From Candidatus Nitromaritima sp. SCGC AAA288-L16 (GTDB lineage: Bacteria; Nitrospinota; Nitrospinia; Nitrospinales; VA-1): 64,000 bases of DNA. The stretch covers positions 18,964 through 82,963 of the forward strand of contig AQTY01000004.1 in the NCBI GenBank assembly GCA_000372225.1, written 5' to 3'. A program made the translations under genes and the position numbers. The notes beneath the pieces are model-generated. The model was not told the DNA's origin and did not search any database. It saw nothing but the letters and a program-made list of their open reading frames with translations. Shown piece after piece: positions 8,862-16,871 of this stretch; the first letter of the stretch is position 1; the number at the start of each line of letters is the position of its first letter.

Positions 8862-9446
8862 TCAGTTCCACTGGGGGTTCACTGGAGCCTTGGTTAGATA
8901 TTGATATTTTTCTCCCAAGGAGTTGACCGCTTGGGGCCATATTAGGTCTTCCGATTTAAGAAAAATAAATCGTTCATCGGCACTTTGAATTAACCAGCTA
9001 TTTTGTTCCATCTCTCCATCTAATTGACTACTTGACCATCCAGAATATCCCAAATAAAAACGAATATTCTCATTTGGGTTTGCAATATTAAGGTAAAGCG
9101 ATTCAAGCGTTTCTAAACTACTCCCAAAATAAACCCCAGAACAGACTTCATCTAAATCATCAATGCCCTTGGTCGACCGATAAAGATAGAAAACCATCGC
9201 TTGAGAAACAGGACCACCTATGTAGATCTTTTCATTATAAGATTTAAGGATATCAATACTAGAAAACAGATCCGGTGCCTTCAATTGAGCCGAACGATTT
9301 ATGACTAAACCGAAAGAGCCCTGCTCGTCATGATTACATAACAAAATCACGGTTCGTGAAAAATTTGGATCAGGCAAAACCGGGTTGGCAATAAGCAACG
9401 AGCCTTTTCCATATTGTTTATTTTTAAAATCTTCAGGGAACTCCAT
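8862..9446 (-). CDS. YqgE/AlgH (UPF0301) family protein
   Basis: 194 residues, standard family length. It shows the family signature near the N-terminus (GSLLIANPVLPDPNFSRTVI, LLCNHDEQGSFGLVINR) and later YIGGPVSQ, VYFGSS and YLGYSGWSSSQLDGEM. Members are cytoplasmic proteins of unknown biochemical role; AlgH was named for an effect on alginate genes in Pseudomonas. It lies upstream of the RNA-modification genes on the same strand with a 63-bp gap. Confidence 0.93.
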   Translation of the reverse strand: MEFPEDFKNKQYGKGSLLIANPVLPDPNFSRTVILLCNHDEQGSFGLVINRSAQLKAPDLFSSIDILKSYNEKIYIGGPVSQAMVFYLYRSTKGIDDLDEVCSGVYFGSSLETLESLYLNIANPNENIRFYLGYSGWSSSQLDGEMEQNSWLIQSADERFIFLKSEDLIWPQAVNSLGEKYQYLTKAPVNPQWN

Positions 9447-9471
9447 GACTTACAAAATACCGCGATTAAGG

Positions 9472-10206
9472 TTATAAATTTAATGACTCGAGTTTATGAA
9501 AGTTGGGACAACTCCTAGCATCTTCTTTAGCTTCTGCCGATGCAAAGTTATTGTCCATATAAAGTGCTACTAAGTTTGGAAATAACTTGGATACAGCGAG
9601 TGCCATTACTCCTTCATCTCCAATTTCATTTTGAGCCAAATCTAACTCCTCCAATTGGCTTAAACAATTTTCTTTTGCAATAAACCTAACTCCCTCACTT
9701 TTAATTAAATTTCGATAAACATTTAATGTTTTTAATTTCTTCAAAGTAGTGGACCGGCAAATTGCTCGGATACCCTCTGGGCCCAAATCATTTCCACCTA
9801 ACTCGAGCCATTGTAATTTAGAAAAAACAGGTGATTCGGCCAGAAGTTTTGCTCCTTCATCACCAATTCGATTCCCCCCAAGATTCAATCGCTTTAAACT
9901 GGATAGGCGCTCGTCCTTTGAAAAAACTGTCATTCCATTACTTCCAACGCAGTACCCTTTGAGATCAAACTCCCTCCCATTCGAGGATAGACGCTCCAAA
10001 ATAATTTTTTCCATTGTTTGTTTTAAATTTTCCCCAGTCAAACCGCAAGGTTGAGCCGGTTTGTATATCTGAAAGTGAGAAATAGATGGCATAGTAAGTC
10101 CTTTTTTCAGCAAATGACATCGCTTCCCCAAAAATTTAACGTTAATAATGACCCAAATAACGAAAAATATTGCTGTTAAAGATAAAGCGTGTCGTGTTTT
10201 TTCCAA
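9472..10206 (-). CDS. Leucine-rich repeat (ribonuclease-inhibitor type) protein with N-terminal helix
   Basis: 244 residues. An N-terminal hydrophobic helix (ALSLTAIFFVIWVIINVKFL) probably anchors or exports it. From about residue 105 there are about five RNI-type repeats: LKRLNLGGNRIGDEGAKLLA, LQWLELGGNDLGPEGIRAI, LKTLNVYRNLIKSEGVRFIA, LEELDLAQNEIGDEGVMALA and LVALYMDNN. RI-type LRRs form a horseshoe used for protein binding. The repeats and the LNL/DEGA pattern are seen directly; the partner is unknown. An internal ATG (start of MPSISHFQIY, near residue 39) could give a version without the helix. Confidence 0.8.
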   Translation of the reverse strand: MEKTRHALSLTAIFFVIWVIINVKFLGKRCHLLKKGLTMPSISHFQIYKPAQPCGLTGENLKQTMEKIILERLSSNGREFDLKGYCVGSNGMTVFSKDERLSSLKRLNLGGNRIGDEGAKLLAESPVFSKLQWLELGGNDLGPEGIRAICRSTTLKKLKTLNVYRNLIKSEGVRFIAKENCLSQLEELDLAQNEIGDEGVMALAVSKLFPNLVALYMDNNFASAEAKEDARSCPNFHKLESLNL

Positions 10207-10278
10207 GTAGGCTATTATAAGGTTGACAGAAAATCAATAATATTTTAAATTTCTGGGTTTTACTATAAGGATTTTATC

Positions 10279-10653
10279 ATGGAACTAGATTTCGAAAAAA
10301 TGGATGGACTTGTTCCAGCCATTATACAGGATGCTGAGTCTGGGAAAGTTCTAATGCTGGCGTATATGAATGAATTTGCTTGGAACAAAACGCTAGAAAC
10401 AGGGAAAGCTTGGTTTTACAGCCGGTCCAGAGATAAACAGTGGATGAAAGGTGAAGAAAGCGGTAACGTTCAGATTGTAAAAGAAGTCTTTATAGATTGT
10501 GATAATGATACCGTTTTACTTAAGGTGGAACAAGTTGGTAAAGCTGCCTGCCACAAAGGCTATGTGAGTTGCTTTTTCCGAAAAATCAATGGCGAGGTAA
10601 AAATTGTTGATGAAAAAATATTTGATCCTGACACAGTTTATAAAAAATCTTAA
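10279..10653 (+). CDS. hisI: Phosphoribosyl-AMP cyclohydrolase
   Basis: 124 residues, a stand-alone cyclohydrolase without the HisE pyrophosphohydrolase domain. Motifs: LVPAIIQDAESGKVLMLAYM, WFYSRSRDKQWMKGEESGN and VFIDCDNDTVLLKVEQVG, with the metal-binding DCDND aspartates and the downstream AACHKG Cys-His. It opens the purine ring of phosphoribosyl-AMP, the third step of histidine synthesis. AAGGA lies 8 bases before the ATG. hisG follows 61 bp downstream; the rest of the histidine pathway is elsewhere. Confidence 0.96.
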   Translation: MELDFEKMDGLVPAIIQDAESGKVLMLAYMNEFAWNKTLETGKAWFYSRSRDKQWMKGEESGNVQIVKEVFIDCDNDTVLLKVEQVGKAACHKGYVSCFFRKINGEVKIVDEKIFDPDTVYKKS

Positions 10654-10714
10654 AAATATCAATAAAGCCGATCTACCGATTCATTTTGATTTAATTTATT
10701 GAAGAAAGAAATTT

Positions 10715-11593
10715 ATGAGTAATAATATCTTAAAACTCGGTATTCCAAAAGGAAGTCTTGAAGAGGCTACAGTTAACCTGTTTGCCAAAGCTGGATATAA
10801 TATAAAAATAAAGAGCCGTTCTTATTTCCCATCCATTGACGATAATGAAATCGAATGCATGTTAATTCGTGCTCAGGAAATCGCACGTTATGTCCAAAAC
10901 GGTGTCCTTGATGCAGGACTAACAGGTAAAGATTGGATCCATGAAAACCGTGCGGATGTTATCGAAATTGCCGATCTAGTTTATTCCAAAACTTCATCAC
11001 GACCTGTTCGTTGGGTGCTTGCAGTTCCCAACGAATCACCCATCCAATCAGTTAAAGACTTGCAAGGGAAACGTATAGCCACCGAAGCTGTTAACATGAC
11101 TGTCGATTATCTTAAAAAACACGGGGTAACAGCAGACGTTGAATTTTCTTGGGGGGCTACCGAAGTCAAGCCACCAAAACTTGTGGATGCTATCGTTGAA
11201 ATCACAGAAACGGGAAGTTCTCTTAGAGCTAACAATTTACGAATTATTGAAACCCTCATGGAATCAAACACAAAATTTGTTATGAACAAAGAGGCTTATG
11301 ACAATCCCTGGAAAAAACAAAAAGTTGAAAGGCTTGTTCTTATGCTTCAAAGTGCAATGGCCGCCAATGGGCAAGTTGGGCTTATGATGAACGTGCCAAA
11401 AAATAAGCTTGATGAAGTTATGAAAATTCTTCCGGAAGGGAAAAAACCCACGATTGCCGAGTTGACTGATTCTAATTGGATGGACCTCACTGTGATTTTA
11501 GAAGAACGGTTAGTGCGTGAAATAGCACCTGACCTTAAAGCAATTGGCGTTGAAGATATCGTGGAGTACTCCATCAATAAAATCATTCATTGA
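10715..11593 (+). CDS. hisG: ATP phosphoribosyltransferase, long form
   Basis: 292 residues, the long (HisZ-independent) form with a C-terminal regulatory ACT-like domain. Motifs include LGIPKGSLEEATVNLF, DAGLTGKDWI, RIATEAVNMTVDYL and the PRPP-loop region IVEITETGSSLRANNL. The C-terminal segment (VERLVLMLQSAMAANGQVG, then PTIAELTDSNWMDLTVILEE) is the histidine feedback domain. It catalyses the first, committed step of histidine synthesis. AAGAAAGAA precedes the ATG. Genes for the remaining steps are not here. Confidence 0.96.
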   Translation: MSNNILKLGIPKGSLEEATVNLFAKAGYNIKIKSRSYFPSIDDNEIECMLIRAQEIARYVQNGVLDAGLTGKDWIHENRADVIEIADLVYSKTSSRPVRWVLAVPNESPIQSVKDLQGKRIATEAVNMTVDYLKKHGVTADVEFSWGATEVKPPKLVDAIVEITETGSSLRANNLRIIETLMESNTKFVMNKEAYDNPWKKQKVERLVLMLQSAMAANGQVGLMMNVPKNKLDEVMKILPEGKKPTIAELTDSNWMDLTVILEERLVREIAPDLKAIGVEDIVEYSINKIIH

Positions 11594-11602
11594 AAGAACA
11601 TC

Positions 11603-12580
11603 TTGGCGGGTACTAAATTGTCGCCGACTATGAACGACGACCGAGACAATTCAAAGATCCAATCGAGTTCCGAGGGTTCCTCCACAGAAGTCAATGCTTC
11701 CTCCGAAGAAAAAGATACCCTCGCATCAGAGCAATCAATAGAGCCTGATAAAGAAGTCAATTCTTCTTCAGAAGATCAATATACCCTCGCATCAGAACAA
11801 TCAATAGAGCCTGATAAAGAAGACCCGACAAAGAAAGATTCTAGTGTAAAAGGTTGGCTCTTATTACTAGTTCTATTGATTACATTGGGCACTGGTTTCT
11901 ATTTTTATTCCTATAAAGAAGATAGTAGTTTTTTCACAACCTTGCCCGATAGTTTAGTGAAATTATTTTCAACAGCGCCCCAACTAAAAAATATTCCTGG
12001 TATTCAGTCCAAAGAGATACTCGCTAGACCACCTGAGGAAGTTATCAAGAAAACTGAAGAAGCAACCTCCTCTGACACGCAGTCCAAAGAATTACCTGCT
12101 AAATTTTCTGGGGAAATCGTTAAGCAAACCAAAAGGACAAACCTTTTTGACAAAACAACCAATGAAAATGAAAAAACCATTGATCTTCTACGCGATGAGA
12201 TACAATTTCTCAAGGCCAAGCTTAAACAGAAATCCTCACCTTCTCAGAACTTTCAAATCAAAAGACCACATATCAGTGGTAGTTTTCTAGAAGAAAAACC
12301 TGAAAAAATAACTCAACAAGAGAGAAAAAAACCTGCATCTACAATAACAACTTCACCAGCAACCCCTTCGCCCGCTAAAGGGGAACCACTGAACCAACAA
12401 AGCCATCTGCAAAAAAAATCTCCGCAAAAAAGAAGTGAAGAAGTCCAAGCCTATCTTGATTTTGTAGAAAGTACTGGGAAAAAACTTATTGAGCTGATTG
12501 AAAAAGGGTGGACTCACTTACAAGCATTAGTTATGAAATATAGAAAAAATAAATCGGAGGATACAGAAAGTATTTTTTAG
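11603..12580 (+). CDS. Unrecognised single-pass membrane protein with low-complexity, repeat-containing domains
   Basis: 325 residues if started at TTG 11603; ATG at 11630 (opening MNDDRDNSK) is an equally possible start and neither has a strong Shine-Dalgarno. The N-terminal about 85 residues are acidic and Ser-rich and contain a perfect-phase 22-residue duplication. One membrane helix follows (GWLLLLVLLITLGTGFYFYS). The rest is Lys/Glu/Pro-rich with a coiled-coil-like stretch (DLLRDEIQFLKAKLKQK) and a second degenerate repeat (KEILARPPEEV compared with KELPAKFSGEIV). The layout suggests a cytoplasmic acidic tail and periplasmic extended domain. It begins 9 bp after hisG, so is probably cotranscribed. 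No family recognised. Confidence 0.6.
   Translation: MAGTKLSPTMNDDRDNSKIQSSSEGSSTEVNASSEEKDTLASEQSIEPDKEVNSSSEDQYTLASEQSIEPDKEDPTKKDSSVKGWLLLLVLLITLGTGFYFYSYKEDSSFFTTLPDSLVKLFSTAPQLKNIPGIQSKEILARPPEEVIKKTEEATSSDTQSKELPAKFSGEIVKQTKRTNLFDKTTNENEKTIDLLRDEIQFLKAKLKQKSSPSQNFQIKRPHISGSFLEEKPEKITQQERKKPASTITTSPATPSPAKGEPLNQQSHLQKKSPQKRSEEVQAYLDFVESTGKKLIELIEKGWTHLQALVMKYRKNKSEDTESIF
11687..11818 (+). repeat. Tandem 66-bp duplication inside the unknown membrane-protein gene
   Basis: Two adjacent 66-bp units (11687-11752 and 11753-11818) encode the near-identical 22-residue blocks ending TLASEQSIEPDKE. Differences are concentrated in the first third of each unit. The unit length is a multiple of three, so copy changes keep the frame. 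Confidence 0.9.
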
Positions 12581-12676
12581 TGTCTATCAAGTAATTTCAC
12601 AAATACTTTCCCCCACCTAACCTAAAAAAGGTTCGATCTTAGGGGAATAATCTCAATGACTCTCTTTAATTCCTAT

Positions 12677-13480
12677 TTAAAGAAATTCAATAGAATGTTT
12701 TTTTAAAATCATTCCATGCTGATAACATAGACTACTGAAATGAGCCAGGCCATCTTTTGCTGCCTCATCTAAGTCATATCTTATTTTTTTTTCTAAATAG
12801 TCTTCTAGCACTTCAATATCCACACCAGGCAGCCCTTTGTAACCTTGCACAACTTCTTTAACTCTCCCACACCCTTCTGCTTTGACCTGTTGGATGAATT
12901 TTTTTTGGGATTGACTCAAGCAAATGTTTTTTCTTGCTGCTATCACCGCATGAACAAAAGTTTTACCTGTTTGCCGAAACCATTCCTCACTAAGGTCATA
13001 AACCGTTATGCTTGAGTCGAGGTTACTCAATTTAAAAGCTGAGTCTCCTATTATCAGTGCAGCTGAGTGATCAACCAACATTGAGTCTAGATCTGGCGGA
13101 AAAGGATGAATAGAAAGATCCGATCTAAATGAAAATAATATTTTAAGCAGAGCCACCGACGTTCGAGAACGATTATCTGCAGCAATCGAACGAATTTCGC
13201 CAATAGGTCTTTTTGTTAAAAACAATACTGTTCCCACTTCACCTCGTGAAGCGATACACACACCTGGAACTAACCGATAGCTATCGGCCGACTTAAAATA
13301 CTCAACCGAAGGGACCATAGCTAAATCCAAGTCACTCGACTTCAACCGGTCTGCGAGAACAGCAGGTGAATCTATTATTACTTGAAATCCCTTATTCGCA
13401 CCCTGTTCCTTCAAAGGTAAAAGAAGAGGGCTTGCATTCAGGAAATTATGGATTCCAAATCTAAGCATTGGTTTGGTCAT
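12677..13480 (-). CDS. mqnA: Chorismate dehydratase of the futalosine menaquinone pathway
   Basis: 267 residues with a periplasmic-binding-protein-like fold. Recognisable MqnA features are GIHNFLNASPLLLPL at the N-terminus, SPAVLADRLKSSDLDLAMVP, VEYFKSADSYRLVPGVCIAS and GEVGTVLFLTKRPI, then a conserved IGDSAFKL. MqnA dehydrates chorismate to 3-enolpyruvylbenzoate, the entry step to menaquinone through futalosine. The ATG at 13480 directly follows the T-tract of the hppA terminator and no Shine-Dalgarno is visible before it or before the second Met (13468). No other mqn gene is nearby. MqnD is the main alternative paralogue, but the N-terminal motif favours MqnA. Confidence 0.87.
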   Translation of the reverse strand: MTKPMLRFGIHNFLNASPLLLPLKEQGANKGFQVIIDSPAVLADRLKSSDLDLAMVPSVEYFKSADSYRLVPGVCIASRGEVGTVLFLTKRPIGEIRSIAADNRSRTSVALLKILFSFRSDLSIHPFPPDLDSMLVDHSAALIIGDSAFKLSNLDSSITVYDLSEEWFRQTGKTFVHAVIAARKNICLSQSQKKFIQQVKAEGCGRVKEVVQGYKGLPGVDIEVLEDYLEKKIRYDLDEAAKDGLAHFSSLCYQHGMILKKHSIEFL

Positions 13481-13483
13481 AGC

Positions 13484-13515
13484 AAAAAAAAGGGGCGAAG
13501 GACACTAAGGCCCCT
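13484..13515 (-). terminator. Rho-independent terminator after hppA
   Basis: On the minus strand AGGGGC and GCCCCT form a GC-rich 6-bp stem around a 13-nt loop, followed by eight T residues. It is placed 25 bp beyond the hppA stop and ends immediately before the mqnA start codon. Confidence 0.85.
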
Positions 13516-13539
13516 CACCCCTGTAAAAATTTAAAACAG

Positions 13540-15615
13540 TCAGATAAACATCGGTGCGAGCACCAAAGCTACAATAGACATCAGCTTAATCAGAATATTC
13601 ATCGCTGGTCCGGAAGTATCCTTAAGCGGGTCACCCACTGTATCACCAACAACCGTTGCATGATAAGCATCAGATCCTTTACCACCTAAATTCCCGGCTT
13701 CAACATATTTTTTGGCATTGTCCCAAGCACCGCCCCCGTTAGACATAAACAATGCCAGCAACACACCTACCAGAGTAGCACCCATAAGCATGCCACCTAA
13801 AGCCTCAGCTCCCAGTACAAGCCCGATCAATATGGGCATAACAATAGCAATAACACCCGGAAGGATCATCTCCCTTAAGGCTGATTGAGTGCTGATGTCA
13901 ATACACTTAGCGCTATCTGGTTTTCCAGTACCCTCCATTAGGCCGGGGATCTCTTTAAACTGCCGTCGAATTTCATTCACCATATCCATAGCACCTTTAC
14001 CTACCGACGTCATAGTAAGCGCAGCAACAAAAAATGGAATGACTCCTCCTATGAATACTCCTATAACAACCTTATGCTGAGTAATGTCAATGGACTCAAT
14101 GTTTGCTGCCTGAGTAAATGCTGAGAATAGTGCCAATGCGGTTAGGGCTGCAGAACCGATAGCAAATCCCTTACCAATAGCTGCTGTGGTATTACCAACT
14201 GCATCCAATCCATCAGTAATTTTCCGCGTCTCCTCACCCAGACCGGCCATCTCAGAGATACCGCCCGCGTTATCAGCAATTGGTCCATATGCATCAACCG
14301 ACATGGTAATACCAACAGTAGCCAACATCCCAACGGCAGCCAAGGCAACGCCATAAAGACCAGCAAACACCGAACTGAAGTATATGGCAATCGTTATGAT
14401 GATTACCGGTATGACACAGCTCTCCATCGCAACAGCGAGCCCTGTAATCATTACGGTAGCAACGCCAGTGCTGCTCGATTCAGCAATTTTTACAACGGGA
14501 GAACCTGCCGTGTAATACTCAGTAACCAGCCCGATCGCTATACCAGCAAAACAACCAACTGCTAGCGCGATAAAAACACCAGAGGATAAACCCATAACCT
14601 TGATCACAAAAAATGCTACAAATAGCATCGCTCCTGCGCTGACAAATGTGCAATTACGTAATGCAGCTGATGGATCCTGATCCTCCAGCGCATCCATTGC
14701 CCGAATACCTATAATCGATGCAATAAGACCCACCATGGCAACAATGAGAGGAAGAGCCATGTACTCAAATTTCATAGCGGACATACTGGCACCTATCGCA
14801 ATAGCAGCGATCATCGAACCACAGTAAGATTCAAAAATATCTGCTCCCAGACCAGCCGTATCACCAACACAATCTCCTACATTATCAGCAATAACTCCGG
14901 GATTTCTTGGATCGTCCTCAGGAATTCCGGCTTCAATCTTACCCACAAGGTCCGAACCAACATCCGCTATTTTTGTATAGATTCCACCCCCTACACGAGC
15001 GAAGAGAGCAATCGAGCTTGCTCCCATAGCAAATCCGCTAATAACACTTGCGGATTCACCCTTACCAAATAAAAGAAAAAGTCCACCAACTCCTAACAAA
15101 CCTAAACTAGCTACACTCAAACCCATAACTGCCCCACCATTAAACGCGATGTTAAGCGCCTTAGCCTTTCCTCCATCGGAAGCTGCTTGAGCAGTACGTA
15201 CATTTGCGGTAGTCGCTGCATTCATTCCAAAAAAGCCTGCAAGCATGGAACAACCAGCTCCTACGGCATAGGACACCGATGTCCAGAAACCTATCCAAAA
15301 TCCTTTTTGAGATGAAATAACGATCATAAGAAGAATAAAAACTCCCGCAACAAAATAACCAAGCATTTTGTATTCCCGTGACAGAAAAACCATCGCGCCC
15401 TCATGGATGGATTCTGCAATTTCTCTCATTTTCTCATTACCATCTGATTGCTCATCAACTTTTTCATAAATCTTCCAAGCCACAATCAAACCGAAAATAC
15501 CGAACACCACTGCAAAATATGAATAGTTCTGCGATATGTTTAAGGTAGCCATAAAAACATAAGCGCCCATAGCAATAACAAGAAACAACAATTCTCCTTT
15601 ATACTCCTTTACCAT
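13540..15615 (-). CDS. hppA: Membrane-bound, K+-dependent ion-translocating pyrophosphatase
   Basis: 691 residues with about 16 membrane helices. Catalytic loops are visible: DVGSDLVGKIEAGIPEDDPR, then NPGVIADNVGDCVGDTAG, MSVDAYGPIADNAGGI and DTVGDPLKDTSGPAMNI, all aspartate clusters that bind Mg-pyrophosphate. Residues A478 and G481 in GNTTAAIGKGFAIGSA match the K+-dependent class; K+-independent enzymes carry Lys and Thr there. K+-dependent enzymes include Na+ pumps as well as H+ pumps, so the ion is not settled. The enzyme couples pyrophosphate hydrolysis to an inner-membrane ion gradient. Its start overlaps the end of pth by 7 bp. Confidence 0.96.
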   Translation of the reverse strand: MVKEYKGELLFLVIAMGAYVFMATLNISQNYSYFAVVFGIFGLIVAWKIYEKVDEQSDGNEKMREIAESIHEGAMVFLSREYKMLGYFVAGVFILLMIVISSQKGFWIGFWTSVSYAVGAGCSMLAGFFGMNAATTANVRTAQAASDGGKAKALNIAFNGGAVMGLSVASLGLLGVGGLFLLFGKGESASVISGFAMGASSIALFARVGGGIYTKIADVGSDLVGKIEAGIPEDDPRNPGVIADNVGDCVGDTAGLGADIFESYCGSMIAAIAIGASMSAMKFEYMALPLIVAMVGLIASIIGIRAMDALEDQDPSAALRNCTFVSAGAMLFVAFFVIKVMGLSSGVFIALAVGCFAGIAIGLVTEYYTAGSPVVKIAESSSTGVATVMITGLAVAMESCVIPVIIITIAIYFSSVFAGLYGVALAAVGMLATVGITMSVDAYGPIADNAGGISEMAGLGEETRKITDGLDAVGNTTAAIGKGFAIGSAALTALALFSAFTQAANIESIDITQHKVVIGVFIGGVIPFFVAALTMTSVGKGAMDMVNEIRRQFKEIPGLMEGTGKPDSAKCIDISTQSALREMILPGVIAIVMPILIGLVLGAEALGGMLMGATLVGVLLALFMSNGGGAWDNAKKYVEAGNLGGKGSDAYHATVVGDTVGDPLKDTSGPAMNILIKLMSIVALVLAPMFI

Positions 15616-16178
15616 TCTTCGTTTTCCTCCGTTTTATTATTACGTTTATTCATTTCCATCAACGTTTCTTCAACTTTAGTTATCGCCTCTTCAATAACCT
15701 CGTTTAATAACCGAGTTTCCGCCTCGGTGAACGAGGTCAATACGTAGTCGACAATATCCCCTTGATCATCGGGTCGACCCACTCCCACCCGAACTCGATA
15801 AAACTGGTCGGTTCCAAATTTTTCGGCGATTGACCGCACCCCCAACTGACCAGCGTCACCGCCCTTAGTTTTTACTTTGATTTTTCCAAGGGGCAAATCA
15901 ATATCATCATGAATCACAAGAACCTGTTTGGGAAAAATCTTGAAAGCAGAAAGAAGCAACTTCGCCGCTTGACCACTATTATTCATGTAGGTCATTGGCT
16001 TGGCGATCACAACCTGGCAACCCTCTATTTCCCCTTCACCATAGAGAGCTCTATGCTTGCTTTGGGCAAGTGCAATCCGTTGTTTTTCAGCCAAATTATC
16101 GGCTACAAGAAAACCAATATTATGGCGCGCTAGTTCGTAACGCGGCCCGGGATTGCCCAAGCCAATAATTAAATACAC
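15609..16178 (-). CDS. pth: Peptidyl-tRNA hydrolase
   Basis: 189 residues, usual length. The N-terminus YLIIGLGNPGPRYELARHNI contains the conserved Asn10 region and the catalytic His near residue 20; PMTYMNNSGQA and LVIHDDIDLPLGKIKVK carry the substrate-binding Asn and catalytic Asp; GDAGQLGVRS follows where the family usually has GGxxGHNGLxS, so the usual His-Asn is Gln-Leu here. It releases tRNA from prematurely dropped peptidyl-tRNA. The order prs-rplY-pth is conserved widely. The GQLG change is notable because the loop contacts the substrate. Confidence 0.94.
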   Translation of the reverse strand: MYLIIGLGNPGPRYELARHNIGFLVADNLAEKQRIALAQSKHRALYGEGEIEGCQVVIAKPMTYMNNSGQAAKLLLSAFKIFPKQVLVIHDDIDLPLGKIKVKTKGGDAGQLGVRSIAEKFGTDQFYRVRVGVGRPDDQGDIVDYVLTSFTEAETRLLNEVIEEAITKVEETLMEMNKRNNKTEENEEW

Positions 16179-16189
16179 ATTGGATATGG

Positions 16190-16858
16190 CTAGCCCTCTT
16201 TCTTAGTAGAATCGTCCTTCTTATCCGAGTCTTCCTCGGTAACAGCATCAGTAGTGGCTTCTGTTTCACCCTCTGCAAGTTCTTCGTCCTCAGTTGTTTC
16301 TTCTTCTTTAACTTTCTCAAGGTGTACGCTGAGAATGACCTCATTAGGTTGATGTAAAATTTTTACCTTGTCCGGAAGGCTAAGGTCCGATACATGTAAC
16401 ACCTGCCCAAGTTCAACAGCCGTCACATCCAAGTCGACTGACTGCGGAATATCAACGGGCAAACATTCTACATGAATAGATTTGAGCACCTGGTTAACCA
16501 GACCACCCATTTTTTCTCCAGCAGATTTTCCAATCAAATGTACATTGACGCTGACTTTAACCGTCTTGGTAACGTCAACTTCTAAAAAGTCCACATGAAC
16601 CCAACGTTCTTTCAGTGGGTGACTTTGAAATTCTTTTAAAATGACTTTACGCTTCTTATTTCCTTCCAAGTTAAGGTCAATCAAAGCGTTCTGTCCTTTG
16701 GCTGTTAAAATATCTTTAAGGTTGTCAGGACAAACAGAAAAGGAAAGGTTGTCTTTCAACCCATATAAAACAGCCGGTATTTCTCCGTTTCTTCGCACCT
16801 CTTTAGTGGCGACCTTACCCGTTTTTTCTCTTATTTTACCACTCAACACTTCAGACAT
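16190..16858 (-). CDS. rplY: Ribosomal protein bL25, long (Ctc) form
   Basis: 222 residues. The N-terminal L25 domain (LSGKIREKTGKVATKEVRRN, GEIPAVLYG) binds 5S rRNA and is followed by the Ctc-type beta domain (VHVDFLEVD, VHLIGKSAGEKMGGLVNQVL, VECLPVDIPQSVDLDV). The C-terminal about 40 residues are very acidic and low-complexity (EEETTEDEELAEGETEA), as often seen in this family. It lies 13 bp after prs on the same strand and 11 bp before pth. Confidence 0.96.
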   Translation of the reverse strand: MSEVLSGKIREKTGKVATKEVRRNGEIPAVLYGLKDNLSFSVCPDNLKDILTAKGQNALIDLNLEGNKKRKVILKEFQSHPLKERWVHVDFLEVDVTKTVKVSVNVHLIGKSAGEKMGGLVNQVLKSIHVECLPVDIPQSVDLDVTAVELGQVLHVSDLSLPDKVKILHQPNEVILSVHLEKVKEEETTEDEELAEGETEATTDAVTEEDSDKKDDSTKKEG

Positions 16859-16871
16859 TTTTATCTACTCC

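Noticed and set aside
12600..12640. Bidirectional terminator between the unknown membrane protein and mqnA
   Set aside because: CCTAACCT/AGGTT pairing is short and interrupted; no T-tract follows on either strand.
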